Of a stretch of DNA of 64,000 bases, positions 1 to 9,370 are shown one piece after another. Below the pieces are notes generated by a model. It was given only the letters and a program-made list of their open reading frames with translations. It searched no databases and had not been told where the DNA came from. Position 1 is the first letter of the stretch. Each line of letters opens with the position of its first letter. Source of the stretch: Argyresthia goedartella (lineage: Eukaryota; Arthropoda; Insecta; Lepidoptera; Argyresthiidae); the NCBI GenBank assembly GCA_949825045.1, contig OX463807.1, positions 12,921,501-12,985,500 of the forward strand, written 5' to 3'. The position numbers and the translations under genes were made by a program.

Positions 1-1
1 T

Positions 2-14
2 AAGGGTAATACCT
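2..14. repeat. Left copy of 13-bp target site duplication
   Basis: The 13 bases aagggtaatacct at 2-14 recur exactly at 2124-2136 and bracket the RT-RNase H LINE. This is what target-primed reverse transcription leaves behind. Confidence 0.85.
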
Positions 15-2123
15 CGAGAGACACCTGAGAGATGGAGCGTTAAAACATATACCCTTACACAAGAATCAGCATGCATATAGTTTGGGTAAGTCTACTGAAT
101 CGGCTCTCCATGCAGTTGTATCCACAATTGAAGAGGCGATTCAAAACAAATGCATCTGTCTTGGAACTTTTATTGATATAGAAGGTGCCTTTGACAAGAC
201 GCAGTATAGCAGTATAAGTGCATCTCTAACAAGGCATGGGGTGTCAACAGCTGTAAACAACTGGGTCACAAACATGCTTAACAAACGTATCGTGCGTCTA
301 GCTGGAGAGTCCCTATCGGCGGAGGTAGTGCGGGGATGCCCGCAGGGAGGAGTGCTCTCCCCGCTTCTGTGGAATCTGGTCATTAACGACCTGATTACCA
401 AGCTTAACGCTAATGGATACTACACCGTAGGATACGCCGACGATTTGGTAATCCTCATCACAGGTAAATTTGCGAGCACAGTATGCAACCTTAAACAAAC
501 AGCTCTTCGCATCGTGGAGCGCTGGTGTTTAGAATATGACCTGACGGTTAACCCAACAAAAACGGTAATGGTCATGTTCACTAACAATAGGGCTCTTGGT
601 AGGTATACCCTACCTAAGCTCTTTGGAACGGAACTCCAGCTAGCAACTGAGGTGAAGTACCTGGGCATAACCTTGGACAGCAAGCTCAACTGGAGTAGCC
701 ACATCGACAACAAACTAAAGAAGGCGAGTATTGCTTTCTGGCAGTGTCGGAGAATGGTGGGGAAAAAGTGGGGACTTTCTCCCAACATCATTCTTTGGCT
801 GTACGTAACGGTGATCCGTCCTCTTGTCTGCTACGGAGCTGTGGTGTGGTGGACCAGGACCAAACTAACCACAATGGTAAGCAAACTCCAAAGCTTCCAA
901 AGGCTGGCCTGCATGGCTATCACAGGTAGTATGAGAACTACTCCAACAGCAGCAATGGAGGCCATGCTGTGTCTTCCGCCACTCCAGCTGTATATTAAGC
1001 AGGAGGCCGCGTCATCTGCGGTGAGACTCAACACCTTAGGACTTTGGAGGAAAAACAGGACCTCACACACCGCCATCCTAGGGGAAGTTTACAAAAAATT
1101 TCCCATCTCTATGGCTTGCAGTGACAGAATCCCTAAACAATTTGTTTTTGACAAAAAATACAATATACAGTTACATGAAGACCATCGGGTTGAGGGGCTC
1201 GACGTTAAAGAGCTCAGAATTTTTACCGATGGTTCAAAAACTGAAGCAGGCACTGGTTCAGGCACCTTCTCGGAGGACCTAAACATCAAGATAGCCATTC
1301 CACTGGGTGCCCATAATACTGTCTTTCAAGCTGGATGCATGGGCATCATCTCGGCCGCTAATGCCATAGCATCGAGAAAGGTAAGAGATTCCTCCATTCG
1401 AATCCTCTCGGATAGCATGGCCGTCCTACAAGCCCTAAATAGCAACACTATTAACTCAGGGCTAATCTACGAGTGTCACAAACGACTAATGGAGGTATGT
1501 CAACACAACCGCGTAATTCTTCAATGGATAAAAGGACACAGCGGATCAAGAGGTAACGATGCAGCGGATGAGTTGGCGCGTAAAGGATCTAGCTTGACAG
1601 CGTATGGTCCCGAACCTATCATCCCTCTTCCCTTCAAGATGGTACGCTCATTTCTGAGAGAGTCGACCAGGAATGATCATGCCACTCTTTGGACAAACCA
1701 TGAGGAGTGCAGGCAGGCTAAGCTGGCCTTGCCGTCCCCTAGCGCTAGGCTGGCTAAGACCTTGCTTCGACTTAGTAGGCCGCGCATGCGACTGGTGACT
1801 GCAGCACTTACTGGCCATGGTTTCTTTAATAAACATCTATATGTCCTAGGTGTTACCGACAGCCCCCTTTGCAGAGCCTGCTTGGAGGCAGAAGAAACGG
1901 CTGCTCACGTCCTCATGGAGTGCACAGGAGTAGCGGACTACAGGGCTAAACACCTCGGTCAATCGAGGGACCTTCCAGGGATAGTCGGTAACGTAAAGGG
2001 CCTACTGGCGTTCCTGGAGGAGTTGGGTTGGCTCGAATGATGTCGCATTCCCACCCACACGCAAAATAGGCGCTTTCGTCGTCGAGTTGCGGAAACCAGC
2101 CCGTCTTACAATTGACAATTGAC
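15..2123 (+). mobile_element. 5'-truncated non-LTR retrotransposon (R1/I-like, with RNase H)
   Basis: The insertion runs between two copies of a 13-bp duplication. It begins in the middle of the reverse transcriptase and ends, after about 80 bases of 3' untranslated sequence, with a short tail built from attgac/acaattg units rather than poly-A. The upstream part (ORF1, endonuclease, RT fingers) is absent, which is the usual 5' truncation. The clade is inferred from the combination of an APE-type RT, a C-terminal RNase H domain and a CCHC-like finger, as in I, LOA and related insect LINEs. The surrounding DNA is a Jockey/CR1-like RT on the other strand, so this is the younger of the two. Confidence 0.85.
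82..2040 (+). CDS. Reverse transcriptase-RNase H polyprotein of a LINE, N-terminally truncated
   Basis: This protein would copy the element's RNA into DNA at a nicked target. The frame is open from about base 10, so the ATG at 82 is only the first Met inside a truncated pol. RT motifs are visible: FIDIEGAFD (residues 30-38, motif A), GCPQGGVLSPLL (about 85-97, motif B) and GYADD (about 117-121, catalytic motif C). An RNase H domain follows, with TDGSKTEAGTGSG near 382, SDSMAVLQAL near 444 and HSGSRGNDAADE near 487. The C-terminus carries a CxxC...HxxxxC knuckle near 597-615. No stop or frameshift interrupts 652 residues, which suggests a fairly recent insertion. The missing N-terminal part means it cannot move by itself. 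Confidence 0.9.
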   Translation: MGKSTESALHAVVSTIEEAIQNKCICLGTFIDIEGAFDKTQYSSISASLTRHGVSTAVNNWVTNMLNKRIVRLAGESLSAEVVRGCPQGGVLSPLLWNLVINDLITKLNANGYYTVGYADDLVILITGKFASTVCNLKQTALRIVERWCLEYDLTVNPTKTVMVMFTNNRALGRYTLPKLFGTELQLATEVKYLGITLDSKLNWSSHIDNKLKKASIAFWQCRRMVGKKWGLSPNIILWLYVTVIRPLVCYGAVVWWTRTKLTTMVSKLQSFQRLACMAITGSMRTTPTAAMEAMLCLPPLQLYIKQEAASSAVRLNTLGLWRKNRTSHTAILGEVYKKFPISMACSDRIPKQFVFDKKYNIQLHEDHRVEGLDVKELRIFTDGSKTEAGTGSGTFSEDLNIKIAIPLGAHNTVFQAGCMGIISAANAIASRKVRDSSIRILSDSMAVLQALNSNTINSGLIYECHKRLMEVCQHNRVILQWIKGHSGSRGNDAADELARKGSSLTAYGPEPIIPLPFKMVRSFLRESTRNDHATLWTNHEECRQAKLALPSPSARLAKTLLRLSRPRMRLVTAALTGHGFFNKHLYVLGVTDSPLCRACLEAEETAAHVLMECTGVADYRAKHLGQSRDLPGIVGNVKGLLAFLEELGWLE

Positions 2124-2136
2124 AAGGGTAATACCT
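2124..2136. repeat. Right copy of 13-bp target site duplication
   Basis: Exact copy of bases 2-14, directly after the attgac-type tail of the LINE. On the minus strand it reads as part of the interrupted RT (after GKSTTDAG), so the duplicated target lies in coding sequence of an older element. Confidence 0.85.
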
Positions 2137-3332
2137 GCATCCGTAGTCGATTTACCCTAGGTGAAACCATATTGTTTAGCGTGGAGTTGTTTTGTACGGT
2201 TGAAGAGTGAGAGCATTTGATTGAGTATAATCTTTTCAAATATTTTACTTAGTGTTGGAAGAACAGATATTGGTCTGAAATTTGAAGGATCGCCCTTATC
2301 TCCCGACTTGAACAGAGGTATCAGTTTACTGTGTTTCATGAGGTCTGGAAAAGCCCCATCGTCAACACATTTATTGAATACATAAGCTAAGTGTGGGGCT
2401 ATAACTAGAATTACTGAACCAATGACTTTGACTGATATACCCCACAGGTCTTCCGTATTTTTTAAGTTAAGTAATTTAAACGTTTTGACAATGTCCTGGG
2501 GATATACATGATGAAATTTTAAATATACATTACAGACGCTAGTGTTATTTTTTAATAAAGTATCTGCTTCATATGGAGATGAATTTAGACGGTCTGTTGT
2601 GAGTACGGGTACATTGGTGAAGAATGTTTCAAAAGCTCGAGCAACATCAGCGTTGGATTTAACAACATCATCACCTATCTTTAGGCAGAAATCATTGTCC
2701 CTTGGTATAACTGTGCCAGTTTCGCGGTTTATTATTTGCCAAACTGTTTTCATTCTATTATTTGAATTTTGAATTTTTCTGTTAATGTGTAAAGTTTTTG
2801 CAGTTCTACAAACCAACTTGAATGTTTTGGAATATTTTTTAACATAGTCATGAAATTTTCGATCAAAGTTATAGGTTTTTTGATCATAAAGGTCATACAA
2901 GCTAACTCTACTTTTACGAATTCCAAACGTTGCCCAGTCATAAAATTTAGATTTACCGTTGTAGTCACTGACTTTCTTTAATTTGAAAACTTTATTGAAT
3001 TCTGTCTGAATAATGCTGAAGAAGTCTGAGTAGATTTTGTTTGGGTTCTGTTCATTAAAATCCGTTACTAGCAAATTTATATCTAAGTTTTTCGTATATG
3101 TCTCTAGTCTATGGGATGTAATAGGCCTATAAAATGATGGACCAGTCTTATCCTTAATAGCGATTGGGAATGAAACTGTTTGACCACTGTGATCGGAAGG
3201 TAAGCAGTTAATTACAATTATTGCTGTCTTATATCTAAGAATAGGAAACACATTCTCTCCGAATAAAATATTGTTTAACGTTATACAAGCGCCTTTCCAA
3301 TTCGCAATACCTTGGAAGTTTTTCCAAGTCAT
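2137..3332 (-). pseudogene. Jockey/CR1-like LINE fragment: end of endonuclease domain plus RT N-terminus
   Basis: The minus-strand frame starts near 3332 with the end of an endonuclease/exonuclease/phosphatase domain (IIVINCLPSDHSGQ, the SDH motif). It continues through a linker and into the RT fingers (AFPDLMKHSKLIPLFKSGDK, SNFRPISVLPTLSKIFEK, KQYGFT). After YGFT the codon is TAG where a relative at 4872 on the plus strand has Gln. The reading then resumes as GKSTTDAG and is cut by the 13-bp duplication of the LINE at 15-2123. The rest of the RT should lie to the left of the window. It is a close relative of the plus-strand LINE at 3390-6304 but not a copy of it. The absence of a 5' part and the nonsense codon make it a relic. 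Confidence 0.85.
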
Positions 3333-3436
3333 TTAAATAAGATAAAACGACAATAGAGGAAGTCTCTAGCGCGTCAAATAATATTAATAAAGTACATAAT
3401 AAAAACAGAAAAACTCAAAATTGTAAACTAAATGCA

Positions 3437-4060
3437 AAGTTTACTAATCTGGTCCACCAAAATATTCAAGGTATTATCAGTAAATTATTAGAGTTGGAAT
3501 TGTACATGAACTCTTTTAATATTGATATTTTATGTCTAACAGAACATTGGTTAAAAAGCCATGAGCTCATGTTCAATTTTAGTAACCACCAGGTTGGGTG
3601 TTCTTTTTGCAGATCACATGCTGTTCGTGGAGGCTCACTAATATTTCTAAATAAACACTTATTGTTCAAAAATCGTACATAGTATGTTTATCAGTTGAAA
3701 GCCACATTGAAGTAGCATGTGTTGAATTGGAGCGCATAATTGTAATAAGCGTTTACAGCCCACCATCAGGTTCATTTGATGTTTTTGAAGACGTCATGGA
3801 TGACATATTATTTAAATTATCAAAATCTAATAAAAACTCTTATGATAGGTGGAGACTTCAATGTAAATTTATTAGAAACTTACTCCCTTAGTACGAGACT
3901 AACTAACTTATTTAATTCTCACAACTTAAAGCCACTTTTCATGGAACCTACTCGAATAACTGAAACCTCAGTAAAATTGTATAGACACCATATTTGCTTA
4001 TCCAAATGAAAAACTTGTACTTAAAAAAATTATAAGTAATTTAAAGTCAGACCATTTAGG
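3437..4060 (+). pseudogene. Endonuclease (EEP/APE-type) domain of LINE, degenerate
   Basis: Pieces of the APE-type endonuclease that nicks the target are recognisable. They are HQNIQGI (start of the fold), DILCLTEHWL (metal-binding Glu region), RGGSLIFL, then in another frame GGDFNVNLL and MEPTRIT. Stop codons and frameshifts separate the pieces at about 3680 and 3776. The order and spacing match the EEP domain of Jockey/CR1-type elements. It is non-functional as it stands. Confidence 0.75.
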
Positions 4061-4503
4061 TCAATACTAGACTAGAAATTCAACTTAAAAAAAGTTCTAC
4101 AAGAAAGATACAATACATACCCGTGACTGTGGGCCAAAGTATGTAAACTAAAAAGGAGACAACATTTATATGAATTATATAGTGAAAAACAATGGAATCA
4201 TAGTGAAGAGTTCATGGATAAAGTAAAAAAGTACTCAAAATCTTTAGAAAAGTTTGTCAAATTGCAAAATCAAATTATATCAGATCTAAAATAAGAAAAA
4301 GTGATAACAAAATTAAATCAACTTTGGATATAATTAAAAGTGAGACTTGAAAGGTCAGCACTAAAATTAATGAATATGAATTAAAAATTAATGATATTAC
4401 TTTCAAAAATGATACTGATGTAGCTAAATCGTTATTTTTTTTTACTGACATCCCAATATCTACTACAAAGTCTTTAGACTCTTCCAAAGTAGTCGCTGAA
4501 TCT

Positions 4504-6125
4504 TTGTTAAAAGACTATGTACCTAGATGTAAAAATCAATTCTCGTTTAATTATGTAGATGATAAAGATATTATTAAAGCCTTTAAATCAATAAATGTTA
4601 AGAAATCTGCAGACCTCTGGGATATTGCTGTTCATGTTCTGAAGCCCCTAATAAATGTTATTGCACTTGATTTAGCTTTCATATTTAATGCATCTATTGA
4701 ATCTAGCGTGTTTCCTGATTTAATGAAACACAGTAAAATAGTACCTTTGTTTATATCGGTTAGTACATCTGATCCTTCTAATTTCAGACTGATATCGGTA
4801 TCGCCTACATTTAGTAAAGTTTTTGAAAAATTATTTTAAATCAACTTCTCACACATTTCAACACCAACAACATGCTCCAATGTGAACAATTTGGTTTTAC
4901 ACAAGGCAAATCAACTACTGATGCCGGTAATGAGTTGATATCACATATATATGATGCCTTAGAGGAGTCGTATGATGCTCTAGGAGTATTTTGCAATTTG
5001 TCTAAGGCTTTTGATTGCGTTGACCATTGGACATTGATCAGGAAATTACATCACTATGGAATTAGGGATAACTCTTTAGATCTTCTCTCTTTTTACCTAA
5101 ATGACAAGATACAGAGAGTTGACATTAATGGAAAACGATCTCCAGGGTCTGTTGTTACTATGGGTGTACCGCAGGGTTCTATACTCGGGCCTTTCCTGTT
5201 TTTGGTTTATATTAATGACCTTCCACATCTTGTCAGAGATAATCATGAGATTGTACTGTTTGCAGAAGACACTTCACTTTTGTTTAAAATGAAACGACGC
5301 AGTTTGAACTTTGATGATGTGAATAATGCAATCTCAAAGGTAGTCAATTGGTTTAGTGCCAATAATCTTTTACTGAACAATTACAAAACTAAATGTATTC
5401 GGTTTTTACTCCCCAATGTTAAACAAGTCTCGGCTAATGTTAATGTTAAAGGTGAAAATTTAGAAATTGTAGATAGCACGGTATTCCTTAGAATTACCTT
5501 AGATAATAAGCTTCAGTGGGGCCCACACATAGATAAGCTACCGAAAAAACTCAGTTCCGCAGTTTATGCAGTCAAAAAAATCCGTCTTTTTACGGACGTG
5601 GAAACAGCTAGACTAGTTTACTTCAGCTACTTCCATAGCATTATGTCTTACGGCATACTGCTGTGGGGGAACGCTGCAGACATAAACACAATATTTCTGC
5701 TGCAAAAGAGGGCTGTTCGTGCAATCTACAATGTGGGTCCCAGAGAGTCACTGCGTTGTAAATTTAAGGAAATTAACATTATGACAGTGCCGTGTCAGTA
5801 TACTTATGAAAACCTAATGTACGTCCACAAAAATATTGATAAATTTCATAAAAATAGCGACAGGCACAATGTCAACACTAGAAATAGGAACAAACTAGCT
5901 ATACCTACTACTAGGCTCCATAAGGTTAATGTTTCTTTTAAAGGGCAATGTATTCGCTTTTACAACAAAATACCAACTGAGTTACAAAAATTGTCTGTAA
6001 ATAAATTTAAAAATGTTCTTAAAAATCACTTATGTAAAAAAGTTTACGACAAAATATCAAATTATGTAGAAGACAAGAAAGCTTGGGAAGGTGTTTGCTC
6101 CAATTCTGTAAAAAATAACGTATAA
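4504..6125 (+). pseudogene. Reverse transcriptase of Jockey/CR1-like LINE, one frameshift
   Basis: Two open frames (4504-4839 and 4872-6125) make one RT with a one-base shift in the A-rich stretch near 4830. The first holds FPDLMKHSKIVPLF and SNFRLISVSPTFSKVFEK. The second holds FGFTQGKSTTDAG, motif A as VFCNLSKAFDCVDH (Asn where the metal-binding Asp is expected), motif B GVPQGSILGPFLF, motif C as FAEDTSLLF (Glu where the first Asp of ADD is expected), and the C-terminal region ending near KKVYDKISNYVEDK. The two catalytic substitutions and the frameshift mean it is dead, although most of the frame is well preserved. Confidence 0.85.
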
Positions 6126-6304
6126 AGCTGGATGTTTCTAGTCGCCTCTTTGCCTCCAGCATCTAAAACATTGAGGTGACGGAATTCAAATTGAGTTCTA
6201 TATTTCCCTGTATCTTATACATGTGTTAGTTTAAGATTTGACATTCTCCAAATTTTACCTATGTGTTTCTTATGGAAATAAACTCTTTTTGAATTTTGAA
6301 TTTT

Positions 6305-6366
6305 AGACCCCAGAAGCAAGGTGACGAATATAAATATCAACTTGTTTCAAAATAAAGTAGGGACGC
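6305..6366 (+). pseudogene. Gypsy gag remnant left of the Bel/Pao insertion
   Basis: Read across the 5-bp duplication, these bases continue into the gag fragment at 11341: KYQLVSK on the left, then DALQQCSEILLIPP on the right, the layout of insect gypsy gag. The piece is short and the reading is by inference from that continuity. Confidence 0.5.
6362..6366. repeat. Left 5-bp target site duplication of Bel/Pao element
   Basis: gacgc lies directly before the 5' LTR and again directly after the 3' LTR (11341-11345). Five bases is the usual integration footprint of Bel/Pao elements. Confidence 0.9.
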
Positions 6367-6868
6367 TGTTCGATTCAGAATCGATACTCGATCGATGGTT
6401 TCGGAACGGCCATTTTGAATTTGACGTTGCGGCCATCTTTGCAGTTTTTTGACAACTGAGAGACGAAAAGCCCCCGTAATGTGACGCGTATTGATTTTGG
6501 GCATTAAAATTAAATCGTAAGCCATCTGCAATTGTATTCGGGCTCCCCTCAGGATTGTCTTATAGCTGAGTGTATTGTGGTTCTCCGAACCAGATAAAGT
6601 TCGTATTTGGAATACTGTGTGCGTCGAAGCTGGCCTGCCAGCCATACCTGGTTGGCTGAAGAACCTGTCTACCAAGAAGAGCCTAGGGTGCACCCAGGCC
6701 TTGCAGAGAGACAGGTGTTTGACGGGAACGAAGCACAGACCAGGTCAGATAGAATCTATTACTTAGCTCGGTGAATCGCCGACGTTCTTGCTTCTTGGCA
6801 TCTGATCGCTACGCTACCTCGTAGCTATGGGCCCCTGCGAGGTCATCGGGTGCCGAGAGGCCTGAACA
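6367..6868 (+). repeat. 5' long terminal repeat
   Basis: Begins tgttcgattcag and ends cctgaaca. It is identical to 10839-11340 except for one transition at 6613. It should hold the promoter and poly-A signals. A possible primer-binding site starting TGG (tggtagcaagagcg) lies five bases downstream at 6873; which tRNA it would match was not determined. Confidence 0.93.
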
Positions 6869-7468
6869 TTTTTGGTAGCAAGAGCGTGGTTTCCTGAGAT
6901 TTGCAGCCGTCAAGGGCTCCAGGAACCCACGATTTGGGACTATCAATCTGTAGGTATAGGCGGTTATTAGCTAACATGGTTTTGTTCCTGTATCCACATA
7001 GATTGGTAGTATTATAAGTTATAAGTCTACTGCTGGTAGTAGACAGACAGATATAACAGTTTTCCCTAAATGACCAGTTGTACTGAGATGTGACTCAGAA
7101 TAGTAATTACATTACAGGTACATTGTAGGTGAATTGAAATTTGCATTGAAGTCATATCATGTTTGCAGTTTGAAGTTTGCATAGTCAATCTATTAGTGGT
7201 CTAGTAATGCTAATGAATGTTTGGACATTGTTTTCAGTTTATAGCAATTTATAACTTGAACTAATATTGACTATCTGTGTGTGTTATATGATATAGGGAA
7301 ACTAAATTGTTGTTTACAGAATTTGTGTAGATATAAAACTCGGTTTCTATTGTTTGGGGAAATCAGCATTGTTTAAGTTATAGATTAGGGTTCCCTCGTT
7401 TGTGTTGTAGACTGGAGGGTCCAATATAATTGAGTTACTGCAAATTGTGAGTAAGTATCGTTCCGATC
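6869..7468 (+). other. Bel/Pao 5' leader, non-coding
   Basis: About 600 bases between the 5' LTR and the gag start. It is AT-rich with no open frame of note. It presumably carries the primer-binding site at its left edge and the packaging region. No other feature was seen. Confidence 0.6.
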
Positions 7469-9370
7469 ATGTCGTTGTCTGAAATACAGAAGGGTGTTTC
7501 TAAGGAGCTCAGATGGTTTTCCTCCGCACACGGTCTGATAGACCGTTTAGATAGGCATGATGTGGTGTTGGAGCGGTCTATGGACGTTAAGGAACGCTAC
7601 AACAGGGTGCTCGAATTGTCCGCGCAGGTGGAAGCAGTTGATGGTTGCGCACCTGACAGGCTGTCACGGTTGCTAGGGGATGTCGACCAGTGTATGGAAA
7701 TGGCGGCTGCTATCACGCAGAGGGCTGCGGACATAGGTAGGCAGCGCGAGTCCAGCCATAGTGGTGAAATTGGGGCGCCTCTGCCGCATCAGGGATCGGG
7801 GACCAGGTTACCCGTTATAACTATGCCTACTTTTGACGGAGTGTCCGGTGAATGGATGAGCTTCATCAATCTGTTCGACAGTTTGGTGCACATGCGATCG
7901 GACATTACCAAGTCTGTCAAAATGGCTCAGCTGGTGGCAGCATTGAGGGGTGAGCCCAGGGAGCTGGTTGCTCATTTGACAGTTACGGAGGGTAACTATG
8001 AAACGGCCAGGCAATTGCTGGTCAGACGTTACCACAACAAACGGAGGTTGGCCGATGCCCAACTGAACCGTTTGTTTAGCATCCCGGTTGTGAACAAGGT
8101 CGGGGCCATACAGACGGAGGTTTTGAACCCGTTGTTGTCCGTCACCAAGGCCCTAGAGAATCTTGGACTTCCGGTTGGTGAATGGTCCTACCTACTGCTG
8201 TACATTGTACTTTCCCGCCTACCCGCTGACGTGCAGACTCGTTTCGAACAGTCTCACGGGAGGTCGGCCGAGGACCTGCCCGCCTTCTCCGACTTGGTCG
8301 GATTTTTGGAAGAGGAGGCTCGACGGGCAGAGAATTTGGGGTTGACGGTCACCCATCCTTCGGAGCCACAGAGAGCTGCCGGGAGCGCTGTGAGTAGGGG
8401 CTCTCCGACGAGGAAGGACCGCACCAACCGGCAGTCATATGGGACTGTGAGTGCATTGACCCCACATAGTGAGACCTGCCCATGTTGTAGGCAGATTGGC
8501 CATGCTGTGGCCAATTGCAATAAGTTCGGGGAACTTAGGGTTGAGGGACGGCGCCGGATGGCCAAGCAGCGGAGCTGGTGTTTCCTGTGCCTCGGGCCAC
8601 ACATGGCTAGGGACTGCACGCGCACAAAATTGTGCGGATATTGTGGTGGGGCCCACAACAATTTGTTGTGCATGAACCGGTCCGGCCAACAGCCACCACA
8701 GGGCCGTACCCAGGGTGACACGGCATGGGGCCCTGAGAATTCGTTTGCGACTCGGAGCGCAACTCAGGAGCCAACGTCCCCACGTCCACAGGGCCGTACC
8801 CAGGGTGATACGGAATGGGGCCCTGAGAATTTGTTTGCGACTTGGAGCGCAACTCAGGGGCAAGCGCGCAGCCACCCAAGGGTGCAGGGCCGCACTCAGG
8901 GTCATCACATGGGGGGCCCTGAGTTTTCGGTTGCGACTCAGCATCCGACTCAGCGGGCAATGGGGCCACAAGCACGCGGCCACCCAGGGGTGCAGGGCCG
9001 CTCTCAGGGTCATCACATGGGGGGCCCTGAGTTCTCGGTTGCGACTCAGCATCCGACTCAGCGGCACATTGGGTGTGTTGAGCAGGCCGTAACGGGCGGG
9101 TGGCATGGGACAACTTCGAGCTATGCGGGTGCGGTTCGGACGCCGCCTCAGTTGTCGCCCCGCTCGTCGCCTCGTCCTCGTCGGTCGCATGTGATGTCCC
9201 CCCCGCTCATGGAGCGGCCACGGTTGAATTCACGCCCACAACCCTTCGGGGGGCGTCGTAGGGTGGCAATGGAACCGGCGCGTGGGCCATTTGTACAATG
9301 GGACCCTCTGGCGTATAGCTGCCTACCTGATCGGTTACAGGCAGAGTGGGGCCCCGGGGGCCCTCGCTAG
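7469..9370 (+). CDS. gag: Bel/Pao gag (DUF1759-type capsid plus zinc knuckles)
   Basis: The 633-residue product would form the particle core. The N-terminus is helical. Residues about 110-290 match the DUF1759 gag fold of Bel/Pao elements (LPVITMPTFDGVSGEW, then NYETARQLLVRRYHNKRR). Two Cys-rich knuckles follow near residues 330-405 (CPCCRQIGHAVANC and CFLCLGPHMARDC, then CGYCGGAHNNLLC). The distal third is unusual: four tandem repeats of 30-39 residues starting QGRTQG or QGRSQG (8699-9066), then a Pro/Arg-rich tail. The frame ends at a UAG (9368-9370), beyond which the same frame stays open into protease. Confidence 0.9.
   Translation: MSLSEIQKGVSKELRWFSSAHGLIDRLDRHDVVLERSMDVKERYNRVLELSAQVEAVDGCAPDRLSRLLGDVDQCMEMAAAITQRAADIGRQRESSHSGEIGAPLPHQGSGTRLPVITMPTFDGVSGEWMSFINLFDSLVHMRSDITKSVKMAQLVAALRGEPRELVAHLTVTEGNYETARQLLVRRYHNKRRLADAQLNRLFSIPVVNKVGAIQTEVLNPLLSVTKALENLGLPVGEWSYLLLYIVLSRLPADVQTRFEQSHGRSAEDLPAFSDLVGFLEEEARRAENLGLTVTHPSEPQRAAGSAVSRGSPTRKDRTNRQSYGTVSALTPHSETCPCCRQIGHAVANCNKFGELRVEGRRRMAKQRSWCFLCLGPHMARDCTRTKLCGYCGGAHNNLLCMNRSGQQPPQGRTQGDTAWGPENSFATRSATQEPTSPRPQGRTQGDTEWGPENLFATWSATQGQARSHPRVQGRTQGHHMGGPEFSVATQHPTQRAMGPQARGHPGVQGRSQGHHMGGPEFSVATQHPTQRHIGCVEQAVTGGWHGTTSSYAGAVRTPPQLSPRSSPRPRRSHVMSPPLMERPRLNSRPQPFGGRRRVAMEPARGPFVQWDPLAYSCLPDRLQAEWGPGGPR
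8699..9066 (+). repeat. Four-copy tandem repeat within gag
   Basis: Units start at 8699, 8789, 8885 and 8993, each beginning with the codons for QG-R-T/S-QG followed by a WGPE or GGPE core and an AT-x-xTQ end. Units 3 and 4 are most alike. All spacings are multiples of three, so the reading frame is kept. Confidence 0.85.

Larger units (their letters stand above)
3390..6304 (+). mobile_element. Near full-length Jockey/CR1-like LINE relic
   Basis: The order is endonuclease (broken, about 3437-4060), linker (4060-4500), reverse transcriptase (4504-6125) and 3' UTR ending at about 6304. The UTR holds an AATAAA near 6277 and a tail of repeated gaattttgaatttt instead of a long poly-A. The 5' limit is uncertain because the adjacent LINE lies head to head with it. 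Directly after the tail the DNA reads as gypsy gag, so this element probably inserted next to or into that gypsy copy. Confidence 0.75.

Noticed and set aside
2157..6304. Head-to-head LINE fragments looked like a twin-priming inversion of one element.
   Set aside because: Both fragments contain overlapping endonuclease/RT regions and differ in sequence (AFPDLMKHSKLIPLFKSGDK against VFPDLMKHSKIVPLFISVST), so they are separate copies of related families.
8435..9190. Long minus-strand open frames opposite Bel/Pao gag.
   Set aside because: They mirror the in-frame GC-rich repeat array of gag and have no domain of their own.
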